A program made the translations under genes and the position numbers. Shown piece after piece: positions 1-5,468 of a stretch of 5,510 nt of DNA. Below the pieces are notes generated by a model. It was given only the letters and a program-made list of their open reading frames with translations. It was not told where the DNA came from and made no database searches. Location of the stretch: positions 1 through 5,510 of the forward strand of contig JAJZDO010000706.1 of assembly GCA_021805955.1 (NCBI GenBank), written 5' to 3'. The DNA comes from Acidobacteriota bacterium (GTDB taxonomy: Bacteria > Acidobacteriota > Terriglobia > Terriglobales > Acidobacteriaceae). Each line of letters begins with the position of its first letter. Within the stretch, counting starts at the first letter, position 1.

Positions 1-1
1 A

Positions 2-373
2 GTGCATCCTCTTGTTCCATATCCATTGGATGCGCCAAGATACACAATGTCGCAGTATTTATGGGCCGAATCTATAGGGATTCTTTCGGGTACCCATGGC
101 AGAATCCGAAGAGTCCATTTCGCTCCCCGCGATTTTGCATTGGTACCCCCGATAGATTCCGAAGAAATGCGCTTTGGTGCGCGCAGGAAGGAATGGAGTG
201 TCCGGCACATTCTGTATCAATGGAATCGGACACGGACGAAAGCCAAGGCCGCTCCGCCAAGAATCAGGATGGCTCTCACAGGTTTTGCCATTGGCGCTCT
301 GCGTAAGACCCAGCAACTGCCCGAACGGGCAACGAAGTACTTCGGCCAGAACAATGCACGCTTTGCGGTCTGA
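2..373 (+). pseudogene. Decayed ISAs1/H-repeat-like transposase, C-terminal fragment (runs off left edge)
   Basis: The frame is open from the window edge to a TGA at 371-373. The last 60 or so residues resemble, from memory, the C-terminus of ISAs1-family DDE transposases. A VRHILYQWNRTRTK segment stands where the family has VRDV-x-ED-R. It is followed by ALTGFAIGALRK (family ALRNLAIGLLRK-like) and PERATKYFGQNNARFAV. Further upstream, THGRIRR resembles the family's GHGRIE block. In an intact enzyme roughly 100 residues separate that block from the VRDV region; here only about 35 do. The D/E of the VRDV-ED motif are also replaced, so the copy looks internally deleted and catalytically dead. 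I see no terminal inverted repeat downstream in 374-543. The family match is an inference by eye. The alternative is a non-coding open frame. Confidence 0.42.
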
Positions 374-543
374 TCGCATTCCGTTTATACCGGATCAATC
401 ACTGTCGCCCGACAAACCAGCCGCCATGATCCGATTCTGGAATTCCCTTGCGCCACTACCGGTAGCTTCACGCCACTCACCATCTTGCGGAGAGAAAACA
501 TCGGGCGGACAAATGGGGGGGACTGCGAAATCGCTCAAAGGGG

Positions 544-1614
544 CTACTGAATTGTGTAGCGTGCTCCACGGCCTCTGCCGACTTGAAGAAGATAGTGCTG
601 CTCTGCCAGCTTCTTTACGTGGACCTTGATGGTATTCCGGTTGGCTCCCGTCGAATCCTCAATTTCTTTGACCGTGATCTCGCCGCGTGTTTTTGCCAAC
701 TCAAGAATCTGCCGCGAGAGGGCCGGGAGAGATGTCCGCAGCGCCTGCTCTTCTTTCACCTTTGCGGCCAGGTTGTCCTTCTGCTTCACCATAGTCTTCA
801 AAAGAAAGAGCAGCCATGGTTCCCAGTTCTGCTTTTCGCTGCGGATGGTTTGCTGCGTACGACGTAAAGCGAGGTAGTAGCTGTCTTTGTTCTGTTCGAT
901 TACGCTTTCCATCGAACTGTAGGGAACATAGCTGTACCCGGCGCGCAACAGAAGCAACGTCGTCAGCACGCGCGAAAGTCGTCCGTTGCCATCCTTGAAC
1001 GGATGGATGGCGAGGAATACGACGATGAAGGTTCCAATCAAGATCAGAGGGTGGTTGGTTTCCTCTTCCACGGATCGATTGAACCAATCCAAGAGATACT
1101 TCATCCATCCCGGCGTTTCAAATGGCGTGGCGGTCTCAAAGACCACTCCCAGACTCCTACCGTCAGGTGCAAACGCTTCGACATGATTTGTCACATTTTT
1201 GTAGTGGCCTCGGTGGTCCTGATCTTTGGCGCTGTATTTGAGCAATACACCGTGGAGCTGCTTGATGTGATTTTCGGTGACGGTAATCGCCTCGTAGCCC
1301 CCGAAAATCAGGTCCATAGCGTCAGCGTAACCGGCCACTTCCTGCTCATCACGACTGGCGAAGGTTTTTGTTTGCAGCCCGGATAGCAGCTTCTCCACCT
1401 CGGCATCACGGAGCTTTGCGCCCTCGATGCGGGTGGACGACCCCACGCTCTCAATGGTGGCGATGCGGCGGAGGCTGGTTAGCCTCTCCGGAGCCAGAGT
1501 TTCAATGACCGTCCAGCGACCTTTGAACTCATCGATGTCAGCGATGAGCTTGAGTACCTCCGGCGTGATCAGGATGTTCTTTATCTCGCTCATTGGAGCC
1601 ATATCCATTTTCAC
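544..1614 (-). CDS. Fic family protein (class II, predicted protein AMP-transferase) with C-terminal winged helix
   Basis: This is a 356-residue cytoplasmic protein. Residues 204-215 read HPFKDGNGRLSR, the full Fic active-site motif, with catalytic His204, Asp208 for metal binding, and Asn210, Arg212 and Arg215 for the nucleotide phosphates. Fic enzymes usually transfer AMP from ATP to a Ser, Thr or Tyr of a target protein. Upstream, Ser60-x3-Glu64-Gly65 fits the class II inhibitory helix motif (S/T)xxxE(G/N), whose Glu blocks productive ATP binding, so the protein carries its own brake. The flap that docks the target is probably residues 147-163. Residues 297-356 look like a winged helix-turn-helix (EITVKEIEDSTGANRNTIKVHVKKL), a common arrangement in this family. 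The target is unknown. The start is uncertain: GTG at 1614, or in-frame ATGs at 1608, 1602 and 1593, none with a strong ribosome binding site. All catalytic residues are present and there are no frameshifts. Confidence 0.95.
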   Translation of the reverse strand: MKMDMAPMSEIKNILITPEVLKLIADIDEFKGRWTVIETLAPERLTSLRRIATIESVGSSTRIEGAKLRDAEVEKLLSGLQTKTFASRDEQEVAGYADAMDLIFGGYEAITVTENHIKQLHGVLLKYSAKDQDHRGHYKNVTNHVEAFAPDGRSLGVVFETATPFETPGWMKYLLDWFNRSVEEETNHPLILIGTFIVVFLAIHPFKDGNGRLSRVLTTLLLLRAGYSYVPYSSMESVIEQNKDSYYLALRRTQQTIRSEKQNWEPWLLFLLKTMVKQKDNLAAKVKEEQALRTSLPALSRQILELAKTRGEITVKEIEDSTGANRNTIKVHVKKLAEQHYLLQVGRGRGARYTIQ

Positions 1615-1678
1615 CCATTTCTAGCCAATGATACCCAATGTCAAGGAAAATATCCATTCTTATCCAATTTTGCCCATT
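1600..1678 (-). repeat. Seven 10-bp tandem repeats in two blocks (3+4), Fic promoter region
   Basis: Read on the minus strand from 1678 down, the units are AATGGGCAAA, ATTGGATAAG and AATGGATATT. A 9-bp spacer (1640-1648, TTCCTTGAC) follows. The remaining units are ATTGGGTATC, ATTGGCTAGA, AATGGGTGAA and AATGGATATG. A1, T3, G4 and G5 are identical in all seven, position 2 is always A or T, T7 and A8 are each present in six of seven, and the step is exactly 10 bp within each block. This places every copy on one face of the helix, as in arrays of operator half-sites. The last unit lies in the first codons of the Fic gene and the third-last and second-last overlap the likely core promoter and start. 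The pattern is seen directly; a role as a protein-binding array is inferred. The binding protein is unknown. Confidence 0.8.
1618..1644 (-). promoter_or_regulatory. Candidate promoter of the Fic gene
   Basis: A perfect -35 hexamer TTGACA lies at 1644-1639 on the minus strand, in the only break of the decamer array. The best -10 in reach is TAGAAA at 1623-1618, a 4 of 6 match with a short 15-bp spacer, so the core promoter is weak or depends on an activator. Transcription would begin near 1611, inside the repeats. This would give an almost leaderless message if translation starts at 1608, or a very short leader if it starts at 1593. No better pair is visible further upstream. Confidence 0.35.
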
Positions 1679-1755
1679 TCCTCCCCGTTTATGGGGACGC
1701 CACATCCTGCAACTGCAGCAAGACGATCCGGCAGAATCAGAGAATCTCGTCATGA

Positions 1756-2082
1756 AATGCAACTGTCCACCGTGGACACATACATGCACCTACCCTATCC
1801 ACCCAAGCTCTCTCCGCATATTCCTTCCAAGGTTCCTTCGCTAGTTTCTGGATAGGTTCTAAAGAAACTGCCGCATGCGCTGCTGAAATCATCAGGGATT
1901 TATCGGGCGACGGCAAAGAGTGGGATTTCGCTTTTGATGCCAAGGGCTTGCGCGTATCTCGACGAAAGACCGCTCCCAATGTCTACGCCGACTTTAATGA
2001 TGACGAAACCGATATTGACGATGAGGGCGATTTTAATCAGGGAGCAGAAGATGGATACTGGAAGCACTCTTCGATCCATTGA
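1756..2082 (+). pseudogene. Coding remnant without a start codon, acidic C-terminus, unknown family
   Basis: The frame is open from a TGA at 1753-1755 to a TGA at 2080-2082 but has no ATG or GTG. The only in-frame TTG (1948) lies deep inside. From about 1804 the translation looks like real protein: a helix-like segment ETAACAAEIIRDLSGDGKEW, then FAFDAKGLRVSRRK, then a strongly acidic tail (DFNDDETDIDDEGDF) ending in YWKHSSIH. Codons start mostly with purines, as in genuine genes, and an intrinsic terminator begins about 22 bases after the stop. The simplest reading is the 3' end of a gene that lost its 5' part by deletion or insertion around 1756-1850. I do not recognise the family and assign no function. 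The hydrophobic frame on the opposite strand (1900-2085) is the antisense of the acidic tail. Confidence 0.42.
1764..1778. promoter_or_regulatory. 15-bp palindrome, possible operator
   Basis: TGTCCAC-C-GTGGACA is a perfect inverted repeat with 7-bp arms around one base. It lies about 150 bp upstream of the Fic start and at the 5' edge of the open frame that becomes the orphan coding remnant. Sites of this shape are typical of dimeric repressors. A 7-bp arm can arise by chance in a window of this size, so this is a candidate only. Confidence 0.25.
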
Positions 2083-2103
2083 CACAGTTCAAAGTAAGAA
2101 ATG

Positions 2104-2136
2104 AGGGGACAGCATTTTGCTGCCCCCTTTCTGTTT
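2104..2136 (+). terminator. Intrinsic terminator after the orphan coding remnant
   Basis: GGGGACAGCA (2105-2114) pairs with TGCTGCCCCC (2118-2127) around a TTT loop, with one A-C mismatch. A 2104-2128 A-T pair extends the stem, and TTTCTGTTT follows at 2128-2136. The polarity matches plus-strand transcription arriving from the remnant that ends at 2082. It is independent support that this was once a transcribed gene. Confidence 0.75.
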
Positions 2137-2433
2137 ATGCGGAAAGTTTATGGTGCATTCGGCGATAAGGTTTGTTCACCATGATTAAGCTGGCCCAAGG
2201 GACTGCGGTATTAGCCCTTATCCCGTTGGCGAAAGCAATCATGCCGTCCGTGATGCAATTCGGAGGGGGGTAGTGTCTGTCCGACGTACTGAAAGAGTGC
2301 TCCAACCAACTCGTAGATAATGATCATTGGGAATGGTCGCGAGACTGAGCAACTCATTGAAGCAGGTCCGGCAAACAGTCACGGGGCAGACCTCGAAATA
2401 AACAACAGCCATCAAAACAGCCACCAAACAATT
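2137..2433. other. Intergenic stretch with no assignable gene
   Basis: This segment between two terminators has no convincing gene. The best small frame on the plus strand is 2181-2273 (30 residues, MIKLAQGTAVLALIPLAKAI then MPSVMQFGGG). It is hydrophobic with one early lysine, but has only a distant AAGG for a ribosome binding site. A minus-strand frame at 2239-2427 shows no recognisable motif. I see no tRNA, direct repeat of the tRNA end, or transposon end here. It may be decayed accessory DNA. Confidence 0.5.
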
Positions 2434-2463
2434 TTAGCCTCTCGTTTTCGAGAGGCTAATTTT
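2434..2463 (+). terminator. Hairpin terminator between accessory DNA and tRNA-Leu
   Basis: An 11-bp perfect stem (2434-2444 with 2449-2459, core AGCCTCTCG/CGAGAGGCT) encloses a TTTT loop. On the plus strand it is followed by TTTT at 2460-2463 and a T-rich stretch to about 2481. On the minus strand the tail is only AAAATTGTTT, so it is a weaker stop for the tRNA transcript, though it lies 24 bases past the tRNA 3' end and may serve that too. Confidence 0.65.
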
Positions 2464-2483
2464 CAATAAGTCTTTTATTTTGT

Positions 2484-2570
2484 TGGTGCCCGGAGGGGGA
2501 CTTGAACCCCCACGGCCTTGCGGCCTGCGGATTTTAAGTCCGCTGCGTCTGCCAGTTTCGCCATCCGGGC
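2484..2570 (-). tRNA. tRNA-Leu, anticodon UAA
   Basis: The full cloverleaf can be read on the minus strand. The acceptor stem GCCCGGA (from 2570) pairs with TCCGGGC (2494-2488). The D arm is GGCGAAACTGGCAGACGC. The anticodon stem GCGGA/TCCGC carries loop CTTAAAA, giving anticodon TAA, which reads UUA and probably UUG. A long variable arm, GGCCGCAAGGCC, marks a class II tRNA as expected for leucine. The T arm is GGGGGTTCAAGTCCCCC. Discriminator A (2487) and the CCA end (2486-2484) are encoded. It marks the border between the conserved right side and the accessory left side, and the accessory DNA lies off its 3' end, the side where integrases usually insert. Confidence 0.97.
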
Positions 2571-2795
2571 TGGGGTGAATGAGTCTGCCGGGCAGAGACG
2601 GGGCGCGGGCACAGCATAAGAGGGACCGCAGGATCGGGTTGCGCTCTCTGCCAGGTCGGCGGGCCGCGGTGCTGCCACGACAGATTTCATGCTACGGTTG
2701 CCGCCGGGCTTTGTCGAGTATTGTGGCCGCGCGTGAGCGGCCGGAGCAGAATTTCCTTGGCGTTCGCGCGCCGGTGTGTTTTGCTGGGGCTATTC
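2571..2795. other. Divergent intergenic region between tRNA-Leu and the purine permease
   Basis: This GC-rich 225-bp spacer must hold the promoter of tRNA-Leu (leftward) and that of the permease (rightward). On the plus strand the best pair is TTGCCG (2698-2703) with TATTGT (2719-2724), but the 15-bp spacer is short and both hexamers match only 4 of 6. On the minus strand TATGCT (2618-2613) could be a -10 but has no good -35. I see no purine riboswitch: there is no compact three-way-junction pattern before the permease start. Confidence 0.4.
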
Positions 2796-4103
2796 ATGCG
2801 CGCTTTTCTGGAACGTTACTTTGAATTTGAGCGGTTGGGCACAAACTGGCGCACCGAAACGCTGGCCGGTGCCACGACGTTCCTGACCATGGCTTACATC
2901 GTCCTCGTCAACCCAGCGATTCTGGCGCAGACCGGAATGAACTTCGCCGCGGTGACGGCAGCGACCTGCCTGTCGGCCGCTTTCGGCTCCATCCTGATGG
3001 GCGTGGTGGCGCGTTATCCACTTGCGTTGGCGCCGGGAATGGGACTGAACGCCTACTTCACCTTCACGGTCTGCCTGCGGATGCACATTCCGTGGCAGAC
3101 GGCGCTGGGCGCAGTCTTTCTCAGCGGAGTCTTGTTTCTGCTGATGACGGCGTTGGGCATTCGCCAGTTGATTTTGCATGCGATTCCACGCGAGCTCTAT
3201 ACGGCGGTGGCCTGCGGCATTGGACTCTTCATCGCCTTCATCGGTCTGAACAAGGCCGGACTGGTGGTTGCCGATCCGGCGACACTGGTGCGGCTGGGCA
3301 ATCTACGCGATCCACAGGCGGTGCTGGCGGTGCTGGGGCTTTTGCTGATGGTCACGCTAGAGGCGCGGAGTGTGCGCGGATCGATCCTGATTGGAGTGCT
3401 AGTGGTGACGGTCCTTGGGTGGATACTGGGTCTCTCGCACTGGACGCCCTCGACGGGCGGAGTGAGCAGCCTGGCCGCGACAACGATGAAGCTGGACGTG
3501 CGTGGGGCACTGCGCATCGGGCTGATGGAGATTATCTTCGTTTTTTTCTTCGTGGACCTCTTTGACAACCTGGGAACGCTCGTCGCCGTCACCCAGCGCG
3601 CTGGCCTGATCGAGAAGGATCGCTCGATTCCGCGACTGAATCGAATCCTCTTTGCCGATGCGCTGGCGACGGTGGCAGGATCGCTGACCGGAACATCAAC
3701 CGTGACCAGTTATGTCGAGTCCACCGCTGGCGTCGCCGCTGGCGGTCGCAGCGGCGTGACTGCAATCGTTACCGGATTGCTCTTTCTTGTCGCACTGGTG
3801 GCGGCTCCGTTTGTCGGAGTCATTCCCCAGGCGGCGACCGCTCCGGCGCTGATTCTGGTTGGTTCGATGATGCTGACTACGGTGACCCAGATCCACTGGA
3901 CCGATCCGCTGGTCTCTGTTCCTGCGTTTCTCACGCTGGTCATGATCCCGCTCACCTACTCCATCGCCAACGGACTCGGATTCGGCATCGTCGCTTGGGC
4001 AGCACTGCATCTGGCCTCGGGACGATTTCGTCGCAGCGACTGGCTGGTCTATCTTCTGGCCGTGCTGTTTCTGGCGCGATTTGTCTATCTCTCGGCGGGA
4101 TAG
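2796..4103 (+). CDS. NCS2 family nucleobase permease, AzgA/PbuG type (adenine or hypoxanthine/guanine uptake)
   Basis: This inner-membrane transporter of 435 residues is the normal length for the AzgA-like branch of NCS2, which takes up adenine or hypoxanthine/guanine by proton symport for purine salvage. The family landmarks are all present: ETLAGATTFLTMAY at 21-34, APGMGLNAYF at 79-88, VDLFDNLGTLV at 253-263 in the core helix with the substrate-contacting acidic residue, and GTSTVTSYVEST through GGRSG at 299-320. About 12-14 hydrophobic helices cover the chain. The start is ATG 2796, with GGGGC at 2786-2790. In-frame upstream starts (TTG 2721, GTG 2733) would add an arginine-rich leader the family lacks. 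Known members split into adenine and hypoxanthine/guanine types, and I cannot choose between them from sequence by eye. It stands alone, with no purine enzyme next to it. Confidence 0.95.
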   Translation: MRAFLERYFEFERLGTNWRTETLAGATTFLTMAYIVLVNPAILAQTGMNFAAVTAATCLSAAFGSILMGVVARYPLALAPGMGLNAYFTFTVCLRMHIPWQTALGAVFLSGVLFLLMTALGIRQLILHAIPRELYTAVACGIGLFIAFIGLNKAGLVVADPATLVRLGNLRDPQAVLAVLGLLLMVTLEARSVRGSILIGVLVVTVLGWILGLSHWTPSTGGVSSLAATTMKLDVRGALRIGLMEIIFVFFFVDLFDNLGTLVAVTQRAGLIEKDRSIPRLNRILFADALATVAGSLTGTSTVTSYVESTAGVAAGGRSGVTAIVTGLLFLVALVAAPFVGVIPQAATAPALILVGSMMLTTVTQIHWTDPLVSVPAFLTLVMIPLTYSIANGLGFGIVAWAALHLASGRFRRSDWLVYLLAVLFLARFVYLSAG

Positions 4104-4181
4104 CAGGCCAGGCTTGCGCCGCCTTCGCCGCGGCATCGTGCGCAGACTGGTTCGGGATCCGTCTTGGTTCTTCATTCGCCG

Positions 4182-4210
4182 ATTCCGGAAGCTGGCTGCC
4201 GCATTACAAT
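4182..4210 (+). promoter_or_regulatory. Candidate promoter of the DUF4397 lipoprotein gene
   Basis: TACAAT at 4205-4210 matches 5 of 6 bases of the -10 consensus in an otherwise GC-rich gap. The position 17 bp upstream (ATTCCG, 4182-4187) is a poor -35. Transcription would start near 4217, leaving 51 bases before the GTG at 4268. This fits an independently expressed lipoprotein gene and argues against translation starting inside the permease gene. Confidence 0.35.
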
Positions 4211-4267
4211 AAAGCAGCATCGCGTCCGTGGCACCTGCCACAGACGGTGAAAGCTCGTGAGGATCGG

Positions 4268-5038
4268 GTGCCGAGAGCGAAAGATCAACAGAGACCGCAG
4301 TGGTGGAGTCGCTGTCGCGTTCCCCTGCGCGGGCTGATGCTGATCGCCGCAACCAGTCTCGGCATCGCGCTGGCGCTGGCCGGGTGCGAGCATGTGCAGG
4401 GTAATCCGGCCGTGAGTCTGGTGCGCGTCATCGACGCTTCGTACAATGCTCCAGCCCTGAATGTCTACCTCGCCGGAACGCTCATCGCCACCAATCTCGG
4501 ACAGGGGCAGATCACTCCTTACGGCAGCTTTTCTCCCACGCCCAGTGCAAAGATCACCGTCACCAGCGCGCAGAATACGAATCCTCTGGTCTCTACTACC
4601 GGCAGCCTGCTGGCCAGCCAGAGCAGCACCGTACTCATCACCGACATCAATGCGACCTATCAAGCGAACCTGCTCGAAGATCAGTCCACGCCCGCGCCCA
4701 GCGGACACTCCGAGTTCCGCATCCTCAACCAGGCTCCGTCCACCGGGCCGATCGATGTCTATTTCCTGGCTGGAACGACGGCCGCCGATTACGCTGCGGC
4801 CAGGCCCGTGATTACCGCGCTCGCCGTCGGCGCGACCTCCGGTTATGTCACCATTCCATCCGCGACCCTTTACATGGTTATTGTCGCAGCAGGAACCACT
4901 CTGACGACCACCAGCACCAGTATCTATGTCTCTGCCGCGCTTCCGCTCGTAGGTGGAGAAGTGCGCACTGTTCTCGTCGTCGATCCGCTGGTAACGACCC
5001 AGCCGGTGCAGGTCTATATCGCCATCGACGCAAACTGA
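4268..5038 (+). CDS. DUF4397 domain-containing lipoprotein
   Basis: This is a predicted envelope lipoprotein of 256 residues. LMLIAATSLGIALALAGC ends in a textbook lipobox (LAGC, Cys40), so the mature protein should be lipidated at Cys40 and anchored in the membrane facing the periplasm or cell surface. The mature part is Thr/Ser/Ala-rich and beta-strand-like. VSLVRVIDASYNAPALNVYLAG (positions 49-70, quoted in part: RVIDASYNAPALNVY) is the DUF4397 signature. It recurs in altered form at 148-169 (FRILNQAPSTGPIDVYFLAG), so the protein is two diverged copies of one unit. The function of DUF4397 is unknown. I chose GTG 4268 because TGAGGA at 4257-4262 is a good ribosome binding site and because it gives the arginine-rich n-region a signal peptide needs. 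Starting at ATG 4337 would leave no basic residue before the hydrophobic core. GTG 4247 is a further alternative. The gap to the permease is 164 bp. Confidence 0.85.
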   Translation: MPRAKDQQRPQWWSRCRVPLRGLMLIAATSLGIALALAGCEHVQGNPAVSLVRVIDASYNAPALNVYLAGTLIATNLGQGQITPYGSFSPTPSAKITVTSAQNTNPLVSTTGSLLASQSSTVLITDINATYQANLLEDQSTPAPSGHSEFRILNQAPSTGPIDVYFLAGTTAADYAAARPVITALAVGATSGYVTIPSATLYMVIVAAGTTLTTTSTSIYVSAALPLVGGEVRTVLVVDPLVTTQPVQVYIAIDAN

Positions 5039-5067
5039 GTGAAGAGACCGAGGCCGAGAAGCAACAA

Positions 5068-5103
5068 AAAACTCCCCTCCGCTATTTCACGGAGGAGAGT
5101 TTT
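5068..5103. terminator. Bidirectional intrinsic terminator between convergent genes
   Basis: AAAACTCCCCTCCG (5068-5081) pairs with CGGAGGAGAGTTTT (5090-5103) around an 8-base loop, with one C-A mismatch: a 14-position stem. On the plus strand it ends in TTTT, 29 bases after the lipoprotein stop. On the minus strand it ends in TTTTTT followed by GTTG, 21 bases after the rpsU stop. It can therefore stop transcription from both sides. Confidence 0.9.
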
Positions 5104-5124
5104 CGTTGGCGGAGGGACGGAAGA

Positions 5125-5322
5125 TCAGTCCTGTTCTTTGCGAGCCTTTTTGCGGTTCCGTTTGCGCGCCAGCGCTTCCTTCACGCGACGCTTTTCGCCC
5201 GGCTTCAGGTAATAGGAGTGGCGCTTGACATCCTTGATGATGTCTTCCTGCTGCACCTTGCGCTTGAAGCGGCGCAGTGCATTTTCCAGCGGTTCGCCTT
5301 CTTGTACGCGAACTTCTGCCAT
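5125..5322 (-). CDS. rpsU: 30S ribosomal protein bS21
   Basis: This 65-residue, highly basic protein matches bS21 throughout: an N-terminal VRVQEGEPLENALRRFKRKV, the central EDIIKDVKRHSYYLKPGEKRR, and an Arg/Lys-rich tail (ALARKRNRKKARKEQD). bS21 binds the small subunit near the 3' end of 16S rRNA and helps translation initiation. Length is normal for the family (about 58-71). The start is fixed by a near-ideal ribosome binding site, TAAGGAGGTG at 5340-5331, eight bases before ATG 5322. It is a single-gene unit with its own promoter and terminator, unlike the rpsU-dnaG-rpoD operon of enterobacteria. It is convergent with the lipoprotein gene and divergent from the carbonic anhydrase gene. Confidence 0.97.
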   Translation of the reverse strand: MAEVRVQEGEPLENALRRFKRKVQQEDIIKDVKRHSYYLKPGEKRRVKEALARKRNRKKARKEQD

Positions 5323-5330
5323 AATCTATC

Positions 5331-5340
5331 CACCTCCTTA
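5331..5340 (-). promoter_or_regulatory. Near-perfect Shine-Dalgarno of rpsU
   Basis: TAAGGAGGTG is complementary to essentially the whole anti-Shine-Dalgarno end of 16S rRNA, and sits 8 bases before the ATG. It is by far the strongest such site in the window. A strong site suits a ribosomal protein needed in high amounts. Confidence 0.9.
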
Positions 5341-5361
5341 CCTGCCCAACCGGCTCCTTTC

Positions 5362-5390
5362 AGGATACGGAAGAATTCCTCGCATGGCAA
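5362..5390 (-). promoter_or_regulatory. Predicted rpsU promoter
   Basis: On the minus strand TTGCCA (5390-5385, 5 of 6) and TATCCT (5367-5362, 4 of 6) are separated by exactly 17 bp. Transcription would start near 5355, leaving a leader of about 33 bases that contains the ribosome binding site. The -35 overlaps that of the divergent promoter at 5384-5412. Confidence 0.55.
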
Positions 5391-5412
5391 CTTCTTCAGG
5401 CGGCGTTATACT
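5384..5412 (+). promoter_or_regulatory. Predicted promoter of the gamma carbonic anhydrase gene
   Basis: ATGGCA (5384-5389, 4 of 6) and TATACT (5407-5412, 5 of 6) are spaced by 17 bp on the plus strand. The start would be near 5419, about 50 bases before the GTG at 5469. It shares bases 5385-5389 with the -35 of the rpsU promoter. Confidence 0.5.
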
Positions 5413-5468
5413 CGTGTTTTGCGTAGCAGCGCGACGCGGGATTCGCGCAGTAGCGTGCGGGAGCAGAA

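Noticed and set aside
17..27. 11-bp match (CCATATCCATT) between the window start and 1599-1609
   Set aside because: A few matches of this length are expected by chance in 5.5 kb, and there is no extension or 10-bp periodicity at the left copy.
59..379. 106-residue minus-strand frame opposite the transposase fossil
   Set aside because: It has no recognisable motif, and the plus-strand frame has the better family resemblance.
1900..2085. 61-residue hydrophobic minus-strand frame resembling a membrane protein
   Set aside because: It is the antisense of the Asp/Glu-rich plus-strand remnant; Asp codons read backwards as Ile/Val. The plus-strand terminator at 2104-2136 favours the other strand.
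2475..2690. 71-residue minus-strand frame including MAKLADAADLKSAGRK
   Set aside because: It is the translation of the tRNA-Leu gene, a well-known spurious protein pattern.
3696..4352. 218-residue minus-strand frame opposite the permease and lipoprotein leader
   Set aside because: It has a low-complexity Arg/Ser/Asp-rich composition typical of antisense to a GC-rich gene and overlaps the well-supported NCS2 permease.
5205..5390. Minus-strand frame MPCEEFFRILKGAGWAG overlapping rpsU, start reminiscent of HicA toxins
   Set aside because: The resemblance ends after GW, there is no catalytic His motif, and the bases encode the rpsU promoter, leader and ribosome binding site.
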